Source: Clostridia bacterium
GTDB taxonomy: Bacteria > Bacillota > Clostridia > Christensenellales > Pumilibacteraceae
DNA length: 64,000 bases
Assembly: GCA_022791915.1 (NCBI GenBank)
Contig: JAAWAB010000008.1
Span: forward strand, 62,001-126,000
Reading direction: 5' to 3'
Shown here: positions 55,478 to 63,524 of the stretch, in pieces
How positions within the stretch are numbered: the stretch's first letter is position 1
How the letters are laid out: each line of letters opens with the position of its first letter
Notes under the pieces: generated by a model
Databases searched by the model: none
What the model was told of the DNA's origin: nothing
What the model saw: the letters and a program-made list of their open reading frames with translations, nothing else
Position numbers and translations under genes: made by a program

Positions 55478-57274
55478 ATGAACAACAAAAAAGAAATTAC
55501 GTCGGACAGCCTTCGGAAAATGTGGTTGGATTTTTACCGTGAAAAAGGACATGCCGTTATTCCGTCGGCATCGCTTATTCCCGAGAACGACCCCACTGTA
55601 TTGTTTACCACGGCGGGCATGCACCCGCTTGTGCCGTATCTTTTGGGTGAGCCGCACCCTGCGGGAAAACGTCTTGCCGACGTGCAAAAGTGCGTACGCA
55701 CGGGCGACATCGACGAAGTGGGCGATAACAGCCACTGTACGTTTTTCGAAATGCTCGGAAATTGGAGTTTGGGCGATTACTTTAAGCAGGATATGATTCG
55801 TTGGAGTTACGAGTTTTTGACGAGTGAAAAATATCTGGGACTCGACCCCGACAATCTTGCCGTGTCGGTTTTTGCGGGAGATAGCGATTGCCCGCGCGAC
55901 GAAGAGAGCGCTCAATTGTGGAACGAGTGCGGAATTAAAAAAGACCATATTTTCTATCTGCCCAAAGAGAACAACTGGTGGGGACCTGCGGGCAAGACGG
56001 GTCCGTGCGGACCGGATACGGAAATGTTTATTCTGCGGGGAAACGCATGCGGAAAGGATTGTTCGCCTGCGTGCGATTGCGGACATTACTTGGAAATCTG
56101 GAACGACGTGTTCATGCAGTATAACAAAACGGCAGACGGCGCCTACGAGCCGCTTGCGCGCAAGAACGTGGATACGGGCATGGGGTTGGAACGCACGCTG
56201 TGCATTTTGCAAGGCAAAGAGAGCGTATACGAAACCGATTTGTTTGCGCCCGTTATTGCAAAAATCGAATCGCTTTCGGGTAAGAAGTACGGGGCGGATA
56301 AAGAAGATACCCGCGCAATCCGCATTATTGCCGACCACGTGCGCACGTCCGTGTTCATGATTGGTGACGAAAAGGGAATCGCCTGTTCCAACGTGGACCA
56401 AGGATACATTTTGCGCAGGCTGTTGCGCAGAGCCATTCGGTATATCAAACAGCTCGGTATGCAAAAGGGGGATGCGGCACAGGTGGCGTCTGCCGTAATC
56501 GAGCGGTACAAAGACGCATATCCCGAACTTGCGGCGGCGGCAGACAAAATCTACGACGAAATCAACCGCGAAGAAGAACGTTTTGAAAAAACGCTTACGT
56601 CGGGAATCCGCGAATTTGAAAAGCTATGCGGCTATTTGGTGGGCGACGTCGTGTCGGGCAAAGCATGTTTTAAGCTATACGATACCTATGGTTTTCCGAT
56701 AGAAATGACCGAAGAATTGGCAAAAGAAAAGGGATTGAAAATCAATCGCGAAGGATTCGACGCCTTATTCGAAGAACACCGCATGAAAAGTCATGCGGGC
56801 GCCGAACAGCGTTTTAAGGGCGGACTTGCCGACAACACGGAGGCTACCGCACGTTTGCATACGGCAACGCACCTGTTGCACCGTGCTTTGAAAACGGTGC
56901 TGAACGATGAAAACGTCAATCAAAAAGGCAGTAACATCACTGCCGAGCGGTTGCGTTTTGATTTTACGTTCGGACGCGCGCTTACGGCAGACGAGATTGC
57001 CCGAGTGGAAACGCTTGTAAACGAAGCGATTGCCGCCGACGTGCCCGTTGTGTGCGAGGAAATGACGGTAGACGAGGCGAAGAAGGCAGGCGCCGTGGGA
57101 TTGTTTGCAAGCAAATACGGCGAGAAAGTTAAGGTTTACACAATGGGAACATTCAGTAAAGAAATCTGCGGCGGTCCGCATGCCGCCCGCACGGGAGAGC
57201 TGGGGCGTTTCCGCATTGTGAAAGAACAATCCTCGTCGGCGGGTGTGCGCAGAATCAAAGCGGTTTTGGAGTAA
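55478..57274 (+). CDS. alaS: Alanyl-tRNA synthetase, short form without C-Ala domain
   Basis: This 598-residue class II synthetase charges tRNA-Ala; most bacterial AlaRS are about 870. Catalytic domain: MWLDFYREKGH to DTGMGLER; tRNA-binding helices; editing domain with zinc ligands HTATH (H-x3-H) and CGGPH (C-x3-H). The protein stops after the editing core, so the DHHA1/C-Ala domain is missing. There is no later open frame to suggest a frameshift; a terminator and ppa follow. The ATG at 55478 has a GGAGAAAG site. Similar compact forms exist elsewhere in bacteria. Confidence 0.92.
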   Translation: MNNKKEITSDSLRKMWLDFYREKGHAVIPSASLIPENDPTVLFTTAGMHPLVPYLLGEPHPAGKRLADVQKCVRTGDIDEVGDNSHCTFFEMLGNWSLGDYFKQDMIRWSYEFLTSEKYLGLDPDNLAVSVFAGDSDCPRDEESAQLWNECGIKKDHIFYLPKENNWWGPAGKTGPCGPDTEMFILRGNACGKDCSPACDCGHYLEIWNDVFMQYNKTADGAYEPLARKNVDTGMGLERTLCILQGKESVYETDLFAPVIAKIESLSGKKYGADKEDTRAIRIIADHVRTSVFMIGDEKGIACSNVDQGYILRRLLRRAIRYIKQLGMQKGDAAQVASAVIERYKDAYPELAAAADKIYDEINREEERFEKTLTSGIREFEKLCGYLVGDVVSGKACFKLYDTYGFPIEMTEELAKEKGLKINREGFDALFEEHRMKSHAGAEQRFKGGLADNTEATARLHTATHLLHRALKTVLNDENVNQKGSNITAERLRFDFTFGRALTADEIARVETLVNEAIAADVPVVCEEMTVDEAKKAGAVGLFASKYGEKVKVYTMGTFSKEICGGPHAARTGELGRFRIVKEQSSSAGVRRIKAVLE

Positions 57275-57296
57275 TTCCCAACGGAAACAAAAAAAC

Positions 57297-57333
57297 AAAA
57301 ATCCGAGAGCATATTGTTGCGCTCGGATTTTTT
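57297..57333 (+). terminator. Bidirectional terminator between alaS and ppa
   Basis: AAATCCGAG / CTCGGATTT stem with flanking A5 and T6; it serves both converging genes. Confidence 0.85.
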
Positions 57334-57357
57334 CGTGCGGGAAGCTATTATGAGGTC

Positions 57358-57903
57358 TTATTGATTTTTTACGCCGAAACCGTATTTTTTACCATAGTTT
57401 TCAATACAGGCGCGAATGATTTGCAGAGCGTGCGAGCGGTCGGCAACTTCGTTCACTGCGGTCTGTTTATTTTCCAGTTGTTTATATACCGAGAAAAAGT
57501 GCCGCATTTCGTCAAAGAGATGGGCTGGCAATTCTCCGATATCCTTATAGGTGTTATAGGTGGGGTCGTTGAACGGTATGGCAATGATTTTTTCGTCGTT
57601 GGCGCCGTTGTCGAGCATAGTAATAACGCCGATAGGGTAACACCGCACCATCGAGAGCGGTTCCAGACTCTCGCTGCACAGCACTAAAACGTCCAGCGGG
57701 TCGCCGTCGTCCGACAGCGTGCGAGGAATAAGCCCATAGTTTGCGGGATAGTGCGTAGACGTATAAAGAATACGGTCGAGAATCAAAAGCCCCGTTTCTT
57801 TGTCGAGTTCGTATTTTTGTTTGTAGCCTTTGGGAATTTCGATAACACCGATAAAGTCGTCGGGATTGATTCTTGCGGGATTGATGTCATGCCAGATATT
57901 CAT
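57358..57903 (-). CDS. ppa: Inorganic pyrophosphatase, family I
   Basis: This 181-residue soluble enzyme hydrolyses pyrophosphate. GYKQKYELDKETG, YPANYGLIPRT and the metal site DDGDPLDVLV are typical. AAGGAGA precedes the ATG. Its promoter (TTGCGC, 17 nt, TACATA on the minus strand) is weak and overlaps that of the small plus-strand gene. Confidence 0.95.
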   Translation of the reverse strand: MNIWHDINPARINPDDFIGVIEIPKGYKQKYELDKETGLLILDRILYTSTHYPANYGLIPRTLSDDGDPLDVLVLCSESLEPLSMVRCYPIGVITMLDNGANDEKIIAIPFNDPTYNTYKDIGELPAHLFDEMRHFFSVYKQLENKQTAVNEVADRSHALQIIRACIENYGKKYGFGVKNQ

Positions 57904-57916
57904 AAGTACGTTCTCC

Positions 57917-57945
57917 TTGTAAATTTATATTGTTATATGTATATT
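57917..57945 (+). promoter_or_regulatory. Probable promoter of the 44-codon gene
   Basis: TTGTAA (57917-57922), 17-nt spacer, TATATT (57940-57945) in an AT-rich divergent region shared with ppa. Confidence 0.5.
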
Positions 57946-57985
57946 TTTTGGTATATGTGCGCAAGCTAACGGCGGAGGAAAGATA

Positions 57986-58120
57986 ATGAAACCCGAATCA
58001 ACCGAAGAATTGCTCAAAGCGCCGCATACCGACCCGATGGGAAGTTATACGGGAGTGGTTACCGACGAATGGGGGAATCCGATTTGCGAAATACCCGTAC
58101 AGGACGCGGACGATTTGTGA
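57986..58120 (+). CDS. Small 44-residue protein, conserved-looking, function unknown
   Basis: The ATG at 57986 has a strong GCGGAGGAAAG site. The protein is acidic and hydrophilic: N-terminal KPESTEELLKAPHTDP, middle GSYTGVVTDEWGNP, end PVQDADDL. I recall short clostridial proteins with the same GSYTGV...PVQDADDL pattern, but could not check. There are no membrane segments. It is alone between ppa and cls. Its codon pattern and ribosome site argue for a real gene. Confidence 0.65.
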   Translation: MKPESTEELLKAPHTDPMGSYTGVVTDEWGNPICEIPVQDADDL

Positions 58121-58143
58121 TTGCGGCGTCGGGAAGGTTTTTC

Positions 58144-58160
58144 CGCCGCTTGTCGGCGGG
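58144..58160. repeat. Short inverted repeat after the 44-codon gene and the cls stop
   Basis: CCGCCG / CGGCGG arms with a 5-nt loop, adjacent to the cls stop. There is no T run on the cls side, so it is a weak terminator at best. Confidence 0.45.
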
Positions 58161-59693
58161 CTACATAAGCGGCGCAAAGAGCCGTAGCACCGAACGTGCC
58201 AGCTTGGTAAATGCGGTAACGTCGGTAGCTTCTTCGTATGTGATTTCCTTGCACTTTTCCAACGTGGCAAGATAGTCGGCTTTTATATCGTCGATAGCGG
58301 GAACGTCATACAAAAAGGCGCCGCATTCGTAGTGCAGATAAAACGAGCGGTAATCGAGATTGCATGTGCCTATGTAGGCTATCGAATCGTCGCACACCAT
58401 GCTTTTGGCGTGCACGAAACCGGGTAGATATTCGTAGATTTTTACGCCCGCTTTGAGTAAAACGGGGTAAAACGAGCGCGACATGATGAACACCGTTTTT
58501 TTGTCGGGAATGTGCGGCATGGTAATGCGCACGTCTACACCGCTTTGGGCGGCAAGGCAGAGAGCGGTAACGAATTCGTTATCGGGAATCAGATAGGGCG
58601 TGTTGATATACACGTAACGGTCGGCATTGTGTATAATTTCCATCAGCCCTTTTTCGATGACCTGCACGTTCTGACCGGGGTCGGACGCTACGGGTTGCAC
58701 GAATCCGCGGCAATCGTGTTGCGCGGCAGGCAACAGAAAATTGTCAATCGGTTCTTGCGAGCGGTCGAGAAGAAGCCAGAATTGCATGAACATAACGGCA
58801 AATGCGTGCGCCGTTTCGCCTTCCATGCGGATTGCGGTATCCTTCCAGTGTCCGTATTTTTCCACTTCGTTGATGTACTCGTCGGCAAGGTTGAGTCCGC
58901 CCGTGTAAGCCACTTTGCCGTCGATTACCGCTATTTTGCGGTGCGTGCGGTTATTCATACGGATATTGAACGTGGGTTTGATTCGGTTAAACACGTGCGC
59001 CTTTATGCCCATGGCTTTGAGTTTTTTGGCGTAGTTGCCGGGCAAAGTGAACAAACAGCCCATATCATCATAGATAACGCGCACGTCTACGCCCGTCGCA
59101 ACTTTTTCTTGCAGGATTTCCAAAATACCGTCCCAGCACTTTCCGCGTTCGATGATGAAGTATTCGAGCAGAATGCTGTGTTCGGCTTTGGATAAATCAT
59201 CTTTGAGTGCGGCGTAAAAGTCTTCGCCGAGCGAATAGTATTGCACGTCGGTATGTTCGTACACGGGGTAGCCGCTCAAATTCCGCACCAACGTGCCCAG
59301 TTTATGACTCGATTCGTTCAGGCTGTCCAACCGTTCGTCGGTACGGGCGAGTGCGCCGTCGTAGTGTTTGCATGTTTCGCGAATGGTTTGCGCCAAACGT
59401 TTGCGCTCCTTGCGCCGCAGGCGCGCAGACCGTCCGAATGAAATATACATCATGCCGCCGAACAGCGGCGCCACGAGTATGGGAATTACCCAGGCGAGTT
59501 TGTAGCCCGGGTTGGTATCTTTTCCCATAATGAACAGACAGATAAAAAGACTTAAAATGCTGAAACCGATATATACCCATGCCGAAATAGACGTGAGCAC
59601 CAGAACAATGAAACAGGTCAGCGCGATTTGCAACAAAAAGAAGAAAATCGTAATGAGTATTTTGTTGGTTAAAAGTTTGAACAACTTTCTCAT
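58161..59693 (-). CDS. cls: Cardiolipin synthase (phospholipase D family)
   Basis: This 510-residue membrane enzyme has two N-terminal helices (about 10-30 and 38-58), a third near 68-90, and two HKD motifs: THRKIAVIDGKVAYTGG and HAKSMVCDDSIAYIG. It makes cardiolipin from phosphatidylglycerol. The ATG at 59693 has no Shine-Dalgarno; a perfect -10 box lies 6 nt upstream (leaderless). The length fits the family. Confidence 0.93.
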   Translation of the reverse strand: MRKLFKLLTNKILITIFFFLLQIALTCFIVLVLTSISAWVYIGFSILSLFICLFIMGKDTNPGYKLAWVIPILVAPLFGGMMYISFGRSARLRRKERKRLAQTIRETCKHYDGALARTDERLDSLNESSHKLGTLVRNLSGYPVYEHTDVQYYSLGEDFYAALKDDLSKAEHSILLEYFIIERGKCWDGILEILQEKVATGVDVRVIYDDMGCLFTLPGNYAKKLKAMGIKAHVFNRIKPTFNIRMNNRTHRKIAVIDGKVAYTGGLNLADEYINEVEKYGHWKDTAIRMEGETAHAFAVMFMQFWLLLDRSQEPIDNFLLPAAQHDCRGFVQPVASDPGQNVQVIEKGLMEIIHNADRYVYINTPYLIPDNEFVTALCLAAQSGVDVRITMPHIPDKKTVFIMSRSFYPVLLKAGVKIYEYLPGFVHAKSMVCDDSIAYIGTCNLDYRSFYLHYECGAFLYDVPAIDDIKADYLATLEKCKEITYEEATDVTAFTKLARSVLRLFAPLM

Positions 59694-59699
59694 GTTGTT

Positions 59700-59728
59700 A
59701 TTATAACACTGGCGTCGGTAAATATCAA
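59700..59728 (-). promoter_or_regulatory. Promoter of cls predicting a leaderless mRNA
   Basis: On the minus strand, TTGATA (59728-59723), 17-nt spacer, TATAAT (59705-59700), then 6 nt to the ATG at 59693. Confidence 0.75.
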
Positions 59729-59784
59729 ATATTTACGTGTGTTTTTTCGTTTGTGCAAAACCGATGTTGATTGTGCGAAAAAAC

Positions 59785-59813
59785 TTGTCTTTTCGGTAAA
59801 ATAATGGTATACT
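59785..59813 (+). promoter_or_regulatory. Promoter of the acidic-tail protein gene predicting a leaderless mRNA
   Basis: TTGTCT (59785-59790), 17-nt spacer, TATACT (59808-59813), then 6 nt to the ATG at 59820. No Shine-Dalgarno. Confidence 0.7.
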
Positions 59814-59819
59814 GTAAAC

Positions 59820-60146
59820 ATGAAAAAAGAAAAGACAAGGCGGATACTTGCCGTTATCGCGTTGGTATTCATGTTGATTTTTTCGGTGTCGCTCGTAATA
59901 GTGCTTGCAAGTCCCGCTATGGCAAAGCATGCCGTGGGGTGGATTGCGCTTGTTTCGGGACTAACGGGCGTAGGACTTTTTTTGGTGGTACGGTTTGTTC
60001 TTAAAGAAAAAACGCCGCCCGAATACCTGCCCGCCGACGCCGACGGAAACCGTGCCGACCCGAATGCAGACGGGAATACGGATTCCGCGTCGAAAGAAAC
60101 AACCGTCGATACAGACGGCGACGGGAATACCGACGCGCCCGAGTAA
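59820..60146 (+). CDS. Small membrane protein with acidic Asp-Gly-Asn repeat tail
   Basis: This 108-residue protein has two hydrophobic helices (about 9-31 and 40-61). The tail is rich in D-x-D-G-N units (DADGNRADPNADGNTD, then DTDGDGNTDAPE), similar to thrombospondin type 3 or dockerin-like calcium loops. The tail's side of the membrane is not clear. I recognise no family. The stop is 15 nt from the convergent unknown gene. Confidence 0.6.
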   Translation: MKKEKTRRILAVIALVFMLIFSVSLVIVLASPAMAKHAVGWIALVSGLTGVGLFLVVRFVLKEKTPPEYLPADADGNRADPNADGNTDSASKETTVDTDGDGNTDAPE

Positions 60147-60161
60147 GATGTGGGCGTCGTT

Positions 60162-60944
60162 TCATGCGGAGTGTTTGGACGACAGTCGTTCGGCAATGCG
60201 CAGACGGCAGAGTATGGCAAGAACGAGCGATATTGCCGCAATTACCACATAGAATACCGAATAGGGCAGAAAGCGCGCAAAAAGCAGTGTGACGATTGCC
60301 GAAAACAGGTATCTGCGGGCGTTTTCTCTGCGGAGTGCTATGGAAAACACCGCGCCGAATTTCTTTTTTCGGGTGGGCTTTAAGCGAAGCGTTTCGGTGG
60401 GCGGGTGTTTGAGATACACGAAAAAGGCGTATACTTTGCAAAAGTCCCAGATTTCCGCCGTGGGTGTCGATAGTAGTTTTGCCGTTTCGAGCGCGTCTTG
60501 TTCGGCGCCGTATGCCGATAAAATCACCAGGCGTTTTGCCCGCAGTTGTGTGGCGGCGGCGTACCGTTCGGCAAGTACGGCGGTGCTTACTTTTTCGCCC
60601 GTAAGCCGCACGCAGAATGCCGTGCCGCCCGCGAGAATCAAGCCGTTTTCTTCCTTAACTGCGCATTTGTCGGTAAGCGCGTCGAGTGTGAATCGGTAAG
60701 CGTAATCGTGCGGCGAAAATACGAATTTGTTCATCAGGTCGTCGAGCTTACGTTTCTTTTTTTGCGGCATGTGTCGTTTTTCGGTCAGTCGCCCCGTGAA
60801 AAACGTGACGGTAAGCGAAAATACTGCGGCGGTACAAAGAATAGAACCGGTGTTGCGTGTAAAATATCCCATAACAATGCAACCCAGAAAGAACAGCGCT
60901 GCAAGCGTGAGCGCGGTATCGATGATTACGGAAGGCTTTTTCAT
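60162..60944 (-). CDS. Membrane protein of unknown function
   Basis: This 260-residue protein has two N-terminal helices (about 7-50), a soluble middle (about 60-200) that starts with a basic KKKRKLDDLMNKF, and two C-terminal helices (about 210-245). I recognise no family. The ATG at 60944 has no Shine-Dalgarno; a GATAAT box on the minus strand ends 8 nt before it with ATGAAA 17 nt further up, so the message may be nearly leaderless. An inverted repeat lies over this promoter. Confidence 0.65.
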   Translation of the reverse strand: MKKPSVIIDTALTLAALFFLGCIVMGYFTRNTGSILCTAAVFSLTVTFFTGRLTEKRHMPQKKKRKLDDLMNKFVFSPHDYAYRFTLDALTDKCAVKEENGLILAGGTAFCVRLTGEKVSTAVLAERYAAATQLRAKRLVILSAYGAEQDALETAKLLSTPTAEIWDFCKVYAFFVYLKHPPTETLRLKPTRKKKFGAVFSIALRRENARRYLFSAIVTLLFARFLPYSVFYVVIAAISLVLAILCRLRIAERLSSKHSA

Positions 60945-60966
60945 ACGGTATGATTATCGACACGAA

Positions 60967-60998
60967 TATTCGGTTTCATACCATACGCACACCGAATA
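60967..60998. repeat. Inverted repeat in the divergent region before tsaC
   Basis: TATTCGGT (60967-60974) and ACCGAATA (60991-60998), a perfect 8-bp dyad with a 16-nt centre, overlapping the spacer and -35 region of the minus-strand promoter. It could be an operator. Confidence 0.45.
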
Positions 60999-61049
60999 GA
61001 AAGAATGCGAAAACCGAGCAAATGTGCGGGGAGTGAAAACAAAAGAGAG

Positions 61050-62054
61050 ATGAAAACGGAAATTTTACAACCTACGGAAGAAAGCGTACGCACGTGCGCT
61101 CGTTATATCGGGCGGGGCGGCGTTGTGGCTTTTCCCACCGAAACGGTGTACGGACTGGGTGCCGACGCGTTCATGCCCGACGCCGTGCGGGAAATATTTC
61201 GTATAAAAGGGCGCCCCAACGATAATCCGCTAATCGTTCATGTGTTTTCGCCCGAACAGATAGAAGATGTGGCGCAAGATATTTCGCCGCTTGCCCGTAA
61301 GCTGATGCAATCGTTTATGCCGGGCGCATTGACGCTTGTTCTGAAAAAGAAAAAAGGAGTGCCCGACTGCGTGACGGCAGGACTACCCACGGTGGGCGTA
61401 CGTATGCCGAGTAATCCCGTCTGCCGTAAGTTTTTACGCGCTTGCGCTCGTCCGATTTGTGCGCCGAGCGCCAATACGAGTACCAAACCGTCGCCCACGA
61501 CGGCAATGCACGTGTGGAACGACTTAAATGGAAAAATCCCGTATGTGCTCGACGGCGGCTCGTGTGAAATCGGATTGGAATCTACGATTTTAGACGTGAG
61601 TTCGGATGTGCCCAAACTGTTGCGGCAGGGCGGAATCCCCAAAGAAGAATTGGAAAGAGTATGCGGTATGTCCGTGCCCGTACAGGCGGGCGGCACGGTG
61701 GCGCTTTGTCCCGGCATGAAATACAAGCATTACGCGCCCAAAGCGGACGTGCTGTTTTCGGCATATTATGCGAGCATGGTTGCTACGATTGCCAAAAGAT
61801 ACGATATGCTTGTGTTGCAAGGTAAGAATCCCGTAATCTTGTGTTTACACGCCAACGCCGAAAAATACGGGGCGCGTCATATTTTCGACATGGGAGAAAA
61901 TTACGACAGCTATGCGGGAAAACTGTTTGCGTGTCTGCGGCAGGCGGACGACGAAAAATTCGATACCGTAATTGCCGAAGGGGTTTCGTCGGATGGAATC
62001 GGCGCCGCCATTATCAATCGTCTTGTAAAAAGCAGCGGCGGAAAAATTATCTGA
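61050..62054 (+). CDS. tsaC: Threonylcarbamoyl-AMP synthase (Sua5/YwlC type)
   Basis: This 334-residue enzyme makes threonylcarbamoyl-AMP for the t6A modification of tRNA. GGVVAFPTETVYGLGADAF and KGRPNDNPLIVHV start the YrdC domain; PSANTSTKPSPT is the nucleotide site, and the C-terminal Sua5 domain follows an H-Y-A-P-K segment (KHYAPKADV). The ATG at 61050 follows AGAGAG. It is followed by ywlE and rpiB as in Bacillus. Confidence 0.95.
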   Translation: MKTEILQPTEESVRTCARYIGRGGVVAFPTETVYGLGADAFMPDAVREIFRIKGRPNDNPLIVHVFSPEQIEDVAQDISPLARKLMQSFMPGALTLVLKKKKGVPDCVTAGLPTVGVRMPSNPVCRKFLRACARPICAPSANTSTKPSPTTAMHVWNDLNGKIPYVLDGGSCEIGLESTILDVSSDVPKLLRQGGIPKEELERVCGMSVPVQAGGTVALCPGMKYKHYAPKADVLFSAYYASMVATIAKRYDMLVLQGKNPVILCLHANAEKYGARHIFDMGENYDSYAGKLFACLRQADDEKFDTVIAEGVSSDGIGAAIINRLVKSSGGKII

Positions 62055-62091
62055 AACGACAGGTAACAAATAAGGAGGCGTTACGGTCGGT

Positions 62092-62571
62092 ATGGCAAAA
62101 AAAGTAAAAGCGGAAAAAAAGAAAATTGTGTTTGTGTGCACGGGGAACACGTGCCGCAGTCCCATGGCGGAAATTCTGTTCCGATATATTTTGGGAAAAA
62201 AGCGCAAACTTTCAGTATATGACGTATCGAGTGCGGGGTTGTGCGCCTGTGACGGCGACCCTATGACGGAGAACGCCGTGAAAGCAATGGCGGTATTGCG
62301 CGTGCCGATAAAACGCGTGCATACGGCACATGCGCTCACGCGCGAAACGGCGGATAAAGCCGACTTAATCGTTTGTATGACGGGAGAACACAAAAACGCG
62401 CTTGCCGCTTGGGGCGATAAGGTAAAATCGGTGCGCGAACTTACGGGCGGCAACGACGTGCCCGACCCGTACGGCGGAGATTTGGCGCTGTACGTTAAAA
62501 CGGCGGAATATTTGCTGTACGCGTGTGAAGATATCTTTGCGTATGCGCAGAATCTGCCTTCAAAAAAGTGA
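62092..62571 (+). CDS. ywlE: Low-molecular-weight phosphatase, probable protein-arginine phosphatase
   Basis: This 159-residue phosphatase has the P-loop CTGNTCRS at residues 16-23 and the general acid Asp in VPDPYGGD. In YwlE, a Thr in this loop (CTGNTCR) favours phospho-arginine, while tyrosine phosphatases usually have Ile (CxGNICR); this protein has Thr. The tsaC-ywlE-rpiB order matches Bacillus. No McsB kinase is in the window. A long basic N-terminus precedes the loop. AAGGAGGCG is 12 nt before the ATG. Confidence 0.85.
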   Translation: MAKKVKAEKKKIVFVCTGNTCRSPMAEILFRYILGKKRKLSVYDVSSAGLCACDGDPMTENAVKAMAVLRVPIKRVHTAHALTRETADKADLIVCMTGEHKNALAAWGDKVKSVRELTGGNDVPDPYGGDLALYVKTAEYLLYACEDIFAYAQNLPSKK

Positions 62572-62644
62572 GTGCCTGCGTTTCGCATTTTGGGCACGGT
62601 AGCGGCACACAACCGAAATTTCGGAAAAACGTATAGGGAAATTC

Positions 62645-62673
62645 TTGCAAAAATCCGATATTTGTGGTATTAT
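62645..62673 (+). promoter_or_regulatory. Promoter of the rpiB / V-ATPase operon
   Basis: TTGCAA (62645-62650), 17-nt spacer, TATTAT (62668-62673). A CCGAAATTTCGG palindrome sits about 25 nt upstream of the -35 box. Confidence 0.7.
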
Positions 62674-62756
62674 TTATATAATCGCGTGCGGGCGGTAGCC
62701 TGCGCGGTATGCGGAAAAAGTGCCAAACGGGCAACAGATAGAACGGAGTAGAAAAG

Positions 62757-63200
62757 ATGATAGCAATCGGGTGCGACCATGCGGCAACGGAACTGAAAAA
62801 CAAGATTAAAAATCGGTTGGAAAGCCAAGGCTTAACCGTGAAGGATTTCGGGTGTCATTCCAATCAAGCCGTAGATTATCCCGACTATGCGATAGCGGTG
62901 GCAAAAGCAGTGGCGTCGGGAGAATGCGAAAAAGGCGTTCTCATTTGCGGCACGGGAATCGGCATGAGCATTGCGGCAAACAAGGTAAAAGGAATCCGTT
63001 GCGCGCTTTGCGGCGATACCTTTTCGGCACGTGCGACGCGGGAGCATAACAACGCCAATATACTGGCGCTCGGGCAACGCGTAACGGGCGAAGGACTTGC
63101 GCTCGATATTGTAGACGTATTTTTCGGCACGGCGTTTTCGGGCGATGAACGCCATATGCGCAGAATAGAAAAGATAACGCAAATAGAGGAACAGAAATGA
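62757..63200 (+). CDS. rpiB: Ribose-5-phosphate isomerase B
   Basis: This 147-residue enzyme interconverts ribose-5-phosphate and ribulose-5-phosphate. Its motifs are GCDHAATELK, DYPDYA, GVLICGTGIGMSIAANK and EHNNANILALG. CGGAG precedes the ATG. Its stop overlaps the start of the V-ATPase gene (ATGA), so the operon begins here. Confidence 0.95.
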   Translation: MIAIGCDHAATELKNKIKNRLESQGLTVKDFGCHSNQAVDYPDYAIAVAKAVASGECEKGVLICGTGIGMSIAANKVKGIRCALCGDTFSARATREHNNANILALGQRVTGEGLALDIVDVFFGTAFSGDERHMRRIEKITQIEEQK

Positions 63201-63517
63201 TAGAAGAAGTCATTGCCGAAATTGCGGCGTCGGAAGAAAAGGCGGCGCAGATACTTGCAGAAGCACAACAGAAAGCGAAGGAATTGTCTTTATCCGCCGC
63301 ACGCGACGCGGACGCTATCCGTGCGCAACTTGCCGAAGAAACCAAACGGCAGGTAAAAGAGATACTTGCCGAAGCGGAAAAACAGGCGGATGCCTTTGCG
63401 GAGAAAGCGAGTAAAGAGGCGGAAGCCGCGGCGCAAAATTTGGCGCGCGCCGCCGAGAAAAACGTCCGTTCCGCAGGCGAATGGCTGGCGGAAATGTTGA
63501 CCAAAGGGAAGATTTAA
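63197..63517 (+). CDS. V-type ATPase subunit G/H-like (peripheral stalk)
   Basis: This 106-residue protein is an Ala/Glu/Lys-rich coiled coil without membrane helix (EIAASEEKAAQILAEA and onward), typical of the AhaH/NtpF-like peripheral stalk subunit that precedes subunit I in bacterial V-type operons. The start overlaps the rpiB stop. The call rests on the context of the following gene. Confidence 0.75.
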   Translation: MIEEVIAEIAASEEKAAQILAEAQQKAKELSLSAARDADAIRAQLAEETKRQVKEILAEAEKQADAFAEKASKEAEAAAQNLARAAEKNVRSAGEWLAEMLTKGKI

Positions 63518-63524
63518 GCGGACT

